A stretch of 64,000 nt of DNA. Origin: SHVO01 sp041919675. Lineage in GTDB: Bacteria > Pseudomonadota > Alphaproteobacteria > Rhodospirillales > Rhodospirillaceae. Both the position numbers and the translations under genes were made by a program. Shown piece after piece: positions 8,676 through 15,073 of this stretch. Location: contig JAYRTJ010000002.1 of assembly GCA_041919675.1 (NCBI GenBank), forward strand, positions 31,548 through 95,547. Reading direction: 5' to 3'. Each line of letters begins with the position of its first letter. The first letter of the stretch is position 1. A model generated the notes under the pieces. It was not told the origin of the DNA, ran no database searches, and saw only the letters and a list, made by a program, of their open reading frames with translations.

Positions 8676-9670
8676 GGGCCTACTTTAGTTTCCCGCCAGT
8701 GATGACACCAGACGTCATGGCCGGCGCCGGGCGGCTCGCGCGTTGGTTCAACGTCGGCGCAGACTTTTGTCGCGCGCGGACAACGGGTGCGAAAAACGCA
8801 GCCCGAGGGAGGGTTTAGCGGCGACGGAAGTTCACCCGTGAGGGCCAGGCGCGGCCGGGCGCGGGCAATGACAGGGTCAGGCACGGGCACGGCCGAGAGC
8901 AGCGCCTGGGTGTAAGGATGACGCGGGGCCGCGTAGAGCGCGTCGCGCGGCGCAATCTCCATCGTCTTGCCGAGATAGAGCACCATGACCCGGTGCGAGA
9001 TGTGGCGCACGATGGACAGATCGTGACTGATGAAGATCATCGCCAGATTCATGGCGCGTTGCAGCTCCATGAGCAGGTTCACCACCTGCGCGCGGATCGA
9101 CACATCGAGCGCACTGACCGGTTCGTCGCACACGACGAGTTTAGGATCCAGGATCATCGCCCGCGCGATGCCGATGCGCTGGCACTGGCCGCCGGAGAAC
9201 TCGTGCGGGTAGCGGTTGATCATTGTCGAATGAAGGCCGACGCGGCCCATCATGTCCTTCACCTTGGCCTTCATCTCGGCCTTGGACATGTGGGGGCGAT
9301 AGTTGCGCAAGGGCTCGGCGATGATGTCGCCGGCGGTCATGCGCGGATCCAAGGACGCAAGCGGATCCTGGAACACGATCTGCATGCGCTCGCGTTCGGC
9401 CTTCAAGGCTTTCGCATCGAGATCGTTAAGCGCGCGTCCGAGCCAGGCGACCGCGCCGCCGGTGGCGGGCAGAAGCTGAAGCACCGCGCGGCCCAGGGTG
9501 GACTTGCCGCAGCCGGACTCGCCGACGACGCCCAAGGTTTCACCGGCTTTCAGTTCGAAACTCACGCCATCAAGGGCTTTCAGCGGCGTGTAGGTCCCGA
9601 CGACGAGGCCGCCGGTGCGCACCGGGTAGTGGACTTTCAGGTCGTTCACATCGAGCAAGGTCTCGCTCAT
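8672..9670 (-). CDS. Peptide ABC importer ATP-binding subunit (OppF/DppF type)
   Basis: The 332-residue ATPase has Walker A GESGCGKST at 50-58, the ABC signature FSGGQCQRIGIARA, Walker B LVVCDEPVSALD and the switch histidine in ISHDLS. It also has the OppF/DppF-specific C-terminal extension with 'P.SGCVFRTRCP', which in this subfamily binds an Fe-S or zinc centre. It pairs with the OppD-type ATPase encoded just upstream, with a 4-bp start/stop overlap on each side. It energises uptake of di-/oligopeptides through the two permeases of this operon. The exact peptide specificity cannot be read from the ATPase. Confidence 0.92.
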   Translation of the reverse strand: MSETLLDVNDLKVHYPVRTGGLVVGTYTPLKALDGVSFELKAGETLGVVGESGCGKSTLGRAVLQLLPATGGAVAWLGRALNDLDAKALKAERERMQIVFQDPLASLDPRMTAGDIIAEPLRNYRPHMSKAEMKAKVKDMMGRVGLHSTMINRYPHEFSGGQCQRIGIARAMILDPKLVVCDEPVSALDVSIRAQVVNLLMELQRAMNLAMIFISHDLSIVRHISHRVMVLYLGKTMEIAPRDALYAAPRHPYTQALLSAVPVPDPVIARARPRLALTGELPSPLNPPSGCVFRTRCPRATKVCADVEPTREPPGAGHDVWCHHWRETKVGP

Positions 9671-10650
9671 GCGGCCCCCACTGCCGTAACCGTATGATTT
9701 AGGAAGCAGGCGTTGAGCGTGCCGCCTTCGGCAAGCGCGGGGCGTTCGGCGCGGCAGCGGTCAAAGACCGCCGCGCAGCGCGGGTGGAAACTGCATCCGG
9801 GCGGCAGCTTCTGAAGATTGGGCGGCTGGCCCGGAATCGTCGGCAGCACGGCGGTGGGCGCGTCGGTGAGGCGCGGCGTGCAGGCAAGAAGGCCCTTTGT
9901 GTAAGGGTGGCGCGGCGCGGCGAAAATCTCCCGCACGCCGGCGTTCTCCACCACGCGGCCCGCATACATCACCGCGATCCGGTCGGCGAGGCCGGCGACG
10001 ACGCCGAGATCGTGGGTGATGAGCACGAAGGAGGTGCCGTGTTTTTCCTTCAGCTCGCGCATGAGATCGAGGATGAGCGCCTGCACCGTCACATCAAGGG
10101 CGGTGGTGGGTTCGTCGGCGATGACGAGTTCGGGCCCGCAGAGCAGCGCCATGGCGAGCACGATGCGCTGTCTCAATCCGCCGGACAGTTCATGCGGATA
10201 CATGGCGAAACGGCGCTCGGGTTCGGGAATCTGCACGCGCGCCATCATCGTGACCGCTTCCGCCCGCGCGGCCTTCGCATCCATGCCGCGATGACGTTCC
10301 AGCACCTCGGTCAGCTGACGGCCGACGCGCATGTGCGGGGTGAGCGAGGTCATCGGGTCCTGGAACACCATGGCGAGGCGGTTGCCGCGCACGCTGTTGA
10401 GGGTGCGTTCATCGGCTTTCAGGAGATCGACGCCGCCGAAGCGGGCCGATCCGGTTGTTTTGCCGTTGGCGGCGAGCAGGCCCATGACGGCCATGAAGGT
10501 CTGGCTTTTGCCGGACCCGGACTCGCCGACAATGCCCAAACACTCTCCCTTGTTCACATGGAGCGAGACGTCGCTGACGGCGGCGACTTCGCCGTCTTCT
10601 GTCGCAAACCGCACATTGAGGCCGCCGATGTCGAGGATACGCTGGGTCAT
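9667..10650 (-). CDS. Peptide ABC importer ATP-binding subunit (OppD/DppD type)
   Basis: This ATPase (327 aa from the chosen start) has Walker A GESGSGKSQ, signature LSGGLRQRIVLAMAL, Walker B LVIADEPTTALDVT and the OppD/DppD C-terminal motif 'LPPGCSFHPRCAA' with its conserved cysteines. A longer frame begins at 10671, inside the upstream permease gene. I chose the ATG at 10650 because a good Shine-Dalgarno (GAAGGA) sits 8 nt before it and it directly follows the permease stop codon. It is the third gene of the five-gene importer-ggt operon. Confidence 0.92.
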   Translation of the reverse strand: MTQRILDIGGLNVRFATEDGEVAAVSDVSLHVNKGECLGIVGESGSGKSQTFMAVMGLLAANGKTTGSARFGGVDLLKADERTLNSVRGNRLAMVFQDPMTSLTPHMRVGRQLTEVLERHRGMDAKAARAEAVTMMARVQIPEPERRFAMYPHELSGGLRQRIVLAMALLCGPELVIADEPTTALDVTVQALILDLMRELKEKHGTSFVLITHDLGVVAGLADRIAVMYAGRVVENAGVREIFAAPRHPYTKGLLACTPRLTDAPTAVLPTIPGQPPNLQKLPPGCSFHPRCAAVFDRCRAERPALAEGGTLNACFLNHTVTAVGAA

Positions 10651-10651
10651 C

Positions 10652-11563
10652 TCAGCGGTCCTTCGGATCAAGGGCGTCGCGCAAACCGTCGCCGAGGAAA
10701 TTGAAGCAGAACAAGGTGGCGGTCATGAAGACGGCCGGAACGATGAGGGTCTGCGGGTTCACTTCCAGTTCCGCCGCGCCTTCGTTCAAGAGCACGCCCC
10801 AGCTGGTGAGCGGTTCCTGCACGCCGAGGCCGAGGAAGGACAGGAAGCTTTCGAGCAAAATGACCTGGGGAATGGTGAGGGTGACATAGACGATCACCAC
10901 GCCCAGCACATTGGGCACGATGTGGCGCAGGATAATGCCGGCGGTGGAGCCGCCCGAGGCGCGCGCGGCTTCGATGAATTCCTTGGATTTAAGCGACAAT
11001 GTCTGGCCGCGCACGATGCGCGCCATGGTGAGCCATTCCACCGCGCCGATCGCCAGGAACATGAGGATGAAGTTCCGCCCGAACATGACCATGAGGATGA
11101 TCACGAAGAAGGTGAGCGGCACGGAGTAGAGAAGATCGACAAGGCGCATGAGCAGTTGATCGACGCGTCCGCCGACAAAGCCCGCGACGGCCCCGACGGT
11201 GACGCCGATGAACAGCGCGACCGTGGTCGCGAGCACACCGACCATGAGCGAGACGCGGCCCCCAACCAGCGTGCGCGCGAGCAGATCGCGGCCCACGGAA
11301 TCGGTTCCGAGATAATGGCCGAGCGCCGGGTTGGGCGGCATGGCTTCGACGTGATCCCAATCGATGGCGTCATAAGGCCACGGCAAGGTGTAGGGGCCGA
11401 TCAGGCAGACCGCCGCGATGACGCCAAGGACGATCATGCTGGCGAGCGCGGCGCGGTTGCGCTTCAAGCGGCGCCAGGCGTCCTGCCACAGGCTGCGGCC
11501 TTCGACTTCGCCGGCGGTGTCGAGCGCGGCGGCATGCGCCGAGGTCATGTTGACCCTACTCAT
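10652..11563 (-). CDS. Peptide ABC importer permease (OppC/DppC type)
   Basis: A polytopic inner-membrane protein (303 aa from the chosen start) with an N-terminal amphipathic region, one early transmembrane helix, a periplasmic loop containing 'HYLGTDSVGRDLLAR' and five further helices. The EAA coupling loop (SKEFIEAARASGGSTAGII) contacts the ATPases. 'GTD..GRD' and EAA are diagnostic of OppC/DppC permeases. The longest frame starts at 11626 inside the preceding gene. The ATG at 11563, overlapping the end of the upstream permease gene by 8 bp and preceded by GAAGG at 7 nt, fits the coupled layout; the ATG at 11548 is an alternative. Confidence 0.9.
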   Translation of the reverse strand: MSRVNMTSAHAAALDTAGEVEGRSLWQDAWRRLKRNRAALASMIVLGVIAAVCLIGPYTLPWPYDAIDWDHVEAMPPNPALGHYLGTDSVGRDLLARTLVGGRVSLMVGVLATTVALFIGVTVGAVAGFVGGRVDQLLMRLVDLLYSVPLTFFVIILMVMFGRNFILMFLAIGAVEWLTMARIVRGQTLSLKSKEFIEAARASGGSTAGIILRHIVPNVLGVVIVYVTLTIPQVILLESFLSFLGLGVQEPLTSWGVLLNEGAAELEVNPQTLIVPAVFMTATLFCFNFLGDGLRDALDPKDR

Positions 11564-12491
11564 AGCGCACCTTCGGATCGAGCACGGCGTAGAGCATATC
11601 GACAATGAGATTGGCGACGATGACAAAAGCGGCGCCGACGATGGTGACGCCCATGACCAATGTATAATCGCGGTTGAGCGCGCCCTGCACGAAGTAGCGG
11701 CCGATGCCGGGGATCTGGAAAATGGTCTCGATGACCATGGAGCCGGTGAGCAGGAAGGCGGTGGCGGGTCCCAGGAACGTGACGACCGGCGTGAGCGCCG
11801 ATTTCATGGCATGGCGCAGAACGACGGTGCGGTACGGCAAGCCTTTCGCCCGCGCCGTGCGCACGAAGTTGGTGCGCAGCGCCTCGATCATGCTGGCGCG
11901 CGAGATGCGCGCGATATAGGCGACGAAGGGCAGCGCGAGCACGGTGACGGGCAGGATACGATTCATGAACGCGCCGTCGTTCCAGCCGCCCGCCGGAAGC
12001 TGGAAGGGCGTGCCCTTGAGCCAGACGCCGAAGGCGAGGATCAAAAGCTGGCCGGTGACGAAGGTGGGAATGACGATGCCGATCATCGCAAGACCCGACA
12101 CGGCGTAATCGCGCGCCGAGTTCTGCGCCAGCGCGGCGGTGATGCCCAGCGGCAAGCCGATGAGAATGGCCAGGATGATGGCCGAGAGGCCGTTCTCGAT
12201 GCTGACGGGCAGGCCCTGCGCGATCAGTTCCGTGACCGTGAAGTCCTTATATTTGAACGAGGGGCCAAAATCGCCCTGAAGCAGATTGCCGAGATAACTG
12301 AAGAACTGGCGCCACAAAGGATCGTCCAGGTGATAGCGCGCCCGCAGGTTCGCGAGCACCTCGGGCGGCACCGGCGCTTCACCGTCGAAGGGTCCGCCCG
12401 GCGCGAGGCGCATCAGGAAGAAGCAGAAGAGCACGACCGCCAGGAGAGTCGGGATGCCGATGAGGAGCCTTCGCGCGAAGTAAGACCACAT
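11556..12491 (-). CDS. Peptide ABC importer permease (OppB/DppB type)
   Basis: First gene of the operon, 311 aa from the ATG at 12491. The start 'MWSYFARRLLIGIPTLLAV' is typical of OppB/DppB, followed by the 'RLAPGGPFDG' periplasmic motif, six predicted helices and the EAA loop (NFVRTARAKGLPYRTVVLRH). A Shine-Dalgarno (AGGAA) precedes this ATG at 5-6 nt. An upstream extension to 12611 only translates a palindromic repeat and is rejected. No gene for a periplasmic substrate-binding protein is present next to the operon, so a binding protein encoded elsewhere must be assumed. Confidence 0.92.
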   Translation of the reverse strand: MWSYFARRLLIGIPTLLAVVLFCFFLMRLAPGGPFDGEAPVPPEVLANLRARYHLDDPLWRQFFSYLGNLLQGDFGPSFKYKDFTVTELIAQGLPVSIENGLSAIILAILIGLPLGITAALAQNSARDYAVSGLAMIGIVIPTFVTGQLLILAFGVWLKGTPFQLPAGGWNDGAFMNRILPVTVLALPFVAYIARISRASMIEALRTNFVRTARAKGLPYRTVVLRHAMKSALTPVVTFLGPATAFLLTGSMVIETIFQIPGIGRYFVQGALNRDYTLVMGVTIVGAAFVIVANLIVDMLYAVLDPKVRYE

Positions 12492-12532
12492 GGAGTTCCT
12501 ATTCGCCGGAGTATCTATTTGTTTTTTGGTCA

Positions 12533-12552
12533 CCCTGGGCGAAGGCCCGGGG
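12533..12552. repeat. Imperfect palindrome upstream of the peptide importer
   Basis: CCCTGGGC (12533-12540) pairs with GCCCGGGG (12545-12552) with one G-T wobble around GAAG. A second, weaker GC-rich palindrome follows around 12619-12650. Sequences of this kind ('CCCTGGGCGAAGGCCCGGGG') are common interspersed palindromes in alphaproteobacterial intergenic regions. They lie between the FAH-family gene and the importer operon. Confidence 0.5.
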
Positions 12553-12683
12553 TCCAGGGCGGTCAACGCCGAACCATGCCACAACTCCGGGACCGGCCGC
12601 ACACCTTGCACCTGGCAACCCTGGATCCTGGGCCCAAGCCCCGGGACGGCGCGTGAGTGCGAGGCGCGTTGTCTGCATTACTC

Positions 12684-13547
12684 TTACACCGAGGGCTCGG
12701 AGATGACGGTGTTGGCGAGCACGCCGATCTCCTCGATCTCGACTTCGATGCGGTCGCCGGGATGCAGCCAGCGCGGCGGGGTGCGGTTGATGCCCGATCC
12801 CGCCGGCGAACCGGTGGCGATCACGTCGCCCGCTTCAAGATGGGTGAAGATGGAAATGTAGGAGATGATCGCGGCCACGGAGCGCAGCATGGCGCTTGTG
12901 GAGGACTGCTGCATGATTTCACCGTTGAGGCGCGTGGTGAGCATGAGCTCCTGCGGATCGCGGATCGCGCCGGCGGGCACGAGCCATGGCCCGCAGGCGC
13001 CGGAGGAATCGAAATTCTTTCCGGCGGTCAGCGAATGCTTCTGATAGTCGCGCATGCAGCCGTCGAGGAAACAGGTGTAGCCGGCGACATGGCTGAGGGA
13101 GCGCTCCGGCGGAATGCGCCGGCCGCCCTTGCCGATGACCACGGCAAGTTCGCCTTCGAAGTCGTATTCGCGCGAGGCCTCGGGGCAGACGATGGACTGA
13201 CGGTGCCCGACCAACGACTGCGGCGTGCGCATGAATAAAACCGGCGGCGCGCTCGCGTCCGTACCCGGCGGATTGTTGTCCTTGGGGTAGTTGTTGCCGA
13301 CACAGATGATGCGTCCGGCGTCCGGCACGACCTGCAACAGCACCACGTGATCGAGCGCGACAGTCGGCTTGCGGCGCGCCACCACCGCTTCGAGATTGGT
13401 GACCGGGCCGCCCGCGAGCACGGCGCGCAGCGAGGGGCCGGCGTCGGAGAGATCGACGATGTCGTTGCCGACCACGGCCCCGAAGCTGGGCCCGTGATTG
13501 TATTCGTAAGAGACAAACTTGATCGAGGATGCGGCCAAAGGGGTCAC
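12684..13547 (-). CDS. Fumarylacetoacetate hydrolase (FAH) family protein
   Basis: The 287-residue product shows the FAH-fold core: 'IICVGNNYPKDN' at the domain start, the metal-binding acidic cluster YDFEGELAVVIGK (E131 and E133), 'AGYTCFLDGCMRDYQ', and the C-terminal 'GDVIATGSPAGSG' loop that replaces the usual GTP.GVG. Family members hydrolyse or decarboxylate 2,4-diketo acids and related aromatic-catabolism products, but the substrate cannot be told from motifs. Translation starts at a GTG (13547) whose last bases overlap the FAS1 gene's stop codon, so the two are translationally coupled. Confidence 0.85.
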   Translation of the reverse strand: MTPLAASSIKFVSYEYNHGPSFGAVVGNDIVDLSDAGPSLRAVLAGGPVTNLEAVVARRKPTVALDHVVLLQVVPDAGRIICVGNNYPKDNNPPGTDASAPPVLFMRTPQSLVGHRQSIVCPEASREYDFEGELAVVIGKGGRRIPPERSLSHVAGYTCFLDGCMRDYQKHSLTAGKNFDSSGACGPWLVPAGAIRDPQELMLTTRLNGEIMQQSSTSAMLRSVAAIISYISIFTHLEAGDVIATGSPAGSGINRTPPRWLHPGDRIEVEIEEIGVLANTVISEPSV

Positions 13548-14020
13548 TTCTTCGGCATGAGAACGGTATCGATGACGTGGATGATGCCGTTATCGGCGGC
13601 GATGTCGGCCTTGATGAGGCGCGCGTCGTCGACCATCACGACTTTGGTCGCATCGATCAGCACCAGGGCCCCATCGGCAGTCGCCGCTTCCATGCGCTTG
13701 CCGAGGAAATCGCGCGCCACCACGCGGCCGGCGACGATGTGATGCATGAGCAGCGCGCGGGTCTTTTCACGGTTCTCGGGGCGCAGCATATCCTGGATGG
13801 CGCCGCGCGGGAGTTTGGCGAAGGCGTCGTCGGTGGGCGCGAACAGGGTGAGCGGACCTTCGCCGGCGAGAAGCTCGCCGAGGTTCGCCGCTTTCACGGC
13901 GGCGAGGAAGATGGTGAAGGTGCCCGCGTCGAGCGCGGTGCCGGTGATGTTTTTGGCGTGGGCGGGCGCGCAGAGCGGCGCGCATAAAAGAGCGAGAACA
14001 AGAACAAACCGCTTCGTCAT
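13544..14020 (-). CDS. Secreted fasciclin (FAS1) domain protein
   Basis: The 158-residue precursor has a signal peptide (hydrophobic VLVLALLCAPLC, ending APAHA) and a single FAS1 domain with the H1 motif 'GPLTLFAPTDDAFAKLP' and the H2 motif 'NGIIHVIDTVLMP'. Bacterial FAS1 proteins are periplasmic or cell-surface adhesion-type proteins. The frame remains open upstream to 14377, but the ATG at 14020 is the one placed directly in front of a signal peptide and is preceded by a GGGG stretch at about 8 nt. It is followed by the FAH-family gene with a 4-bp overlap, an unusual pairing of an exported adhesin-like protein with a cytosolic hydrolase. Confidence 0.88.
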   Translation of the reverse strand: MTKRFVLVLALLCAPLCAPAHAKNITGTALDAGTFTIFLAAVKAANLGELLAGEGPLTLFAPTDDAFAKLPRGAIQDMLRPENREKTRALLMHHIVAGRVVARDFLGKRMEAATADGALVLIDATKVVMVDDARLIKADIAADNGIIHVIDTVLMPKK

Positions 14021-14143
14021 CGAAAGAACCCCACCACTTCGAGGCGCAAGCTTGCCATGCGGACTCGCGGCGAGGCAAACGAGCACATTAAAAAAGAAGG
14101 AGGCGCCTTCCTCACGCCGCCGAAGAGGGCTAGAAGCCTCGCC

Positions 14144-14398
14144 ATGCCGCACGACACACCCCCGAAGCCGCCCGAGAATCGCGAGATGTATAGCGAGATC
14201 GCCGCTCTTGTGGCGTCGCTCGGCAAGGCATTTGGGCGCCCGGAAAGCGAGGTCATCTCGGCCTTGGAGAAGAATGCCATCGCGCTCGATTTCAGCCGCG
14301 ACGAAAACGGTAACCGCTTCGTGCTGGCGACCTTCGAAGGCAAGACCGCGCGCCTGTATCAGGGCGCCATCAAACAAGAGCCCGAAAAGGGCGCGTAA
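14144..14398 (+). CDS. Small conserved-looking protein, function unknown
   Basis: An 84-residue soluble protein: a proline-rich start (MPHDTPPKPPENRE), a helix with 'EIAALVASLGKAFGRPESEVISALEKN', then two strands ('ALDFSRDENGNRFVLATFEG', 'TARLYQGAI'). No cysteine, signal peptide or membrane segment. I do not recognise the family. The ATG at 14144 is preferred over an earlier in-frame start at 14057, which would prepend a low-complexity stretch. It lies upstream of the MarR gene in the same direction with a 50-bp gap that contains the palindromic operator, so it is probably not co-transcribed with marR. Confidence 0.65.
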   Translation: MPHDTPPKPPENREMYSEIAALVASLGKAFGRPESEVISALEKNAIALDFSRDENGNRFVLATFEGKTARLYQGAIKQEPEKGA

Positions 14399-14425
14399 CG
14401 GACCGCGCGGGCTATGAGGGAGGGG

Positions 14426-14450
14426 TATAATGATGTATATACATCATTAT
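14426..14450 (+). promoter_or_regulatory. 24-bp perfect palindrome and -10 element over the marR start (operator 1)
   Basis: Bases 14427-14450 are a perfect 24-bp palindrome centred between 14438 and 14439 (half-site ATAATGATGTAT). A consensus -10 hexamer TATAAT occupies 14426-14431, and the last bases overlap the marR ATG (14449-14451). Transcription from this -10 would start about 10 nt before the ATG, leaving an almost leaderless mRNA. The site is placed to let the MarR protein block its own promoter. No convincing -35 is seen. Confidence 0.75.
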
Positions 14451-14922
14451 GAACCTGAAATCTGTATCTCGTGGTGTTTCGGCCGAAGATCTGGACCCTA
14501 AGGCGGTCCTGGAGGTGTGTCTGTGCCATAATATACGCCGCGCCGCGCGGGCCATGGCGCGCCGTTATGACACCGCTCTCGCCGGCGCCGGACTGACCAC
14601 CGGCCAGTTCACCATCCTGGCCGCCGCCGCCGCCCTTTCGCCCCTGCCTATCCCGGTGCTGCGGGAGATCCTGGCCCTGGATCGCACAAGTTTGAACCGC
14701 ACCCTTAAGCCGTTGGAACAAAGAGGTTTGATTGAAATATCGCCGGGCGCGGGACGGCGCCCGGGACGGATCGTGCTGACCGACGACGGCGCGCTGGCCT
14801 TCCAGGAAGCGGGCCCCTTGTGGCGCGCCGCCCAGGCCGAGGCCGCGCAGCGTTTGGGAACAGGGAGAACCGGGCAGCTTTTGGGCCTTTTGACCGGCGC
14901 GACGAGGGCCCTTCACGATTAA
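14449..14922 (+). CDS. MarR-family transcriptional regulator
   Basis: The 157-residue protein has a MarR winged-helix core: an N-terminal dimer helix 'CLCHNIRRAARAMARRYDTAL', the helix-turn-helix 'IPVLREILALDRTSLNRTLKPLEQRGLIEI', the wing 'PGRIVLTDDGALAF' and a C-terminal dimerisation helix. The 'CLCHN' cysteine pair near residues 25-27 could act as a redox or metal switch. The ATG sits inside a perfect palindrome, and a near-identical palindrome overlaps its stop codon, which strongly suggests autoregulation. There is no ordinary Shine-Dalgarno, consistent with leaderless translation. Confidence 0.88.
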   Translation: MNLKSVSRGVSAEDLDPKAVLEVCLCHNIRRAARAMARRYDTALAGAGLTTGQFTILAAAAALSPLPIPVLREILALDRTSLNRTLKPLEQRGLIEISPGAGRRPGRIVLTDDGALAFQEAGPLWRAAQAEAAQRLGTGRTGQLLGLLTGATRALHD

Positions 14923-14942
14923 CGACGTATATACATCATTAT
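14919..14942. promoter_or_regulatory. Second copy of the MarR palindrome (operator 2), over the marR stop codon
   Basis: This 24-bp site matches operator 1 at 21 of 24 positions. The right half (ATACATCATTAT, 14931-14942) is identical and the left half differs at three bases. It overlaps the marR stop codon (14920-14922) and lies 132 bp upstream of the CNB-TPR gene, which makes that gene a candidate member of the regulon. Confidence 0.7.
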
Positions 14943-15073
14943 TTGTAGCTCAACCCTTGCCCGGCCCCGGTCACAACCGCCCGCGACTTAACGTTTATTA
15001 AAGGTCCCCCCGGCAAAGTGCACCCATCACAGACCCGTCCAGAACGGAGGGTCGAGCGAGTGGGACAGGCGCT

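Noticed and set aside
12492..12611. N-terminal extension of the first peptide permease by 40 codons
   Set aside because: The extension translates a palindromic intergenic repeat, whereas ATG 12491 has a good ribosome site and the standard permease start.
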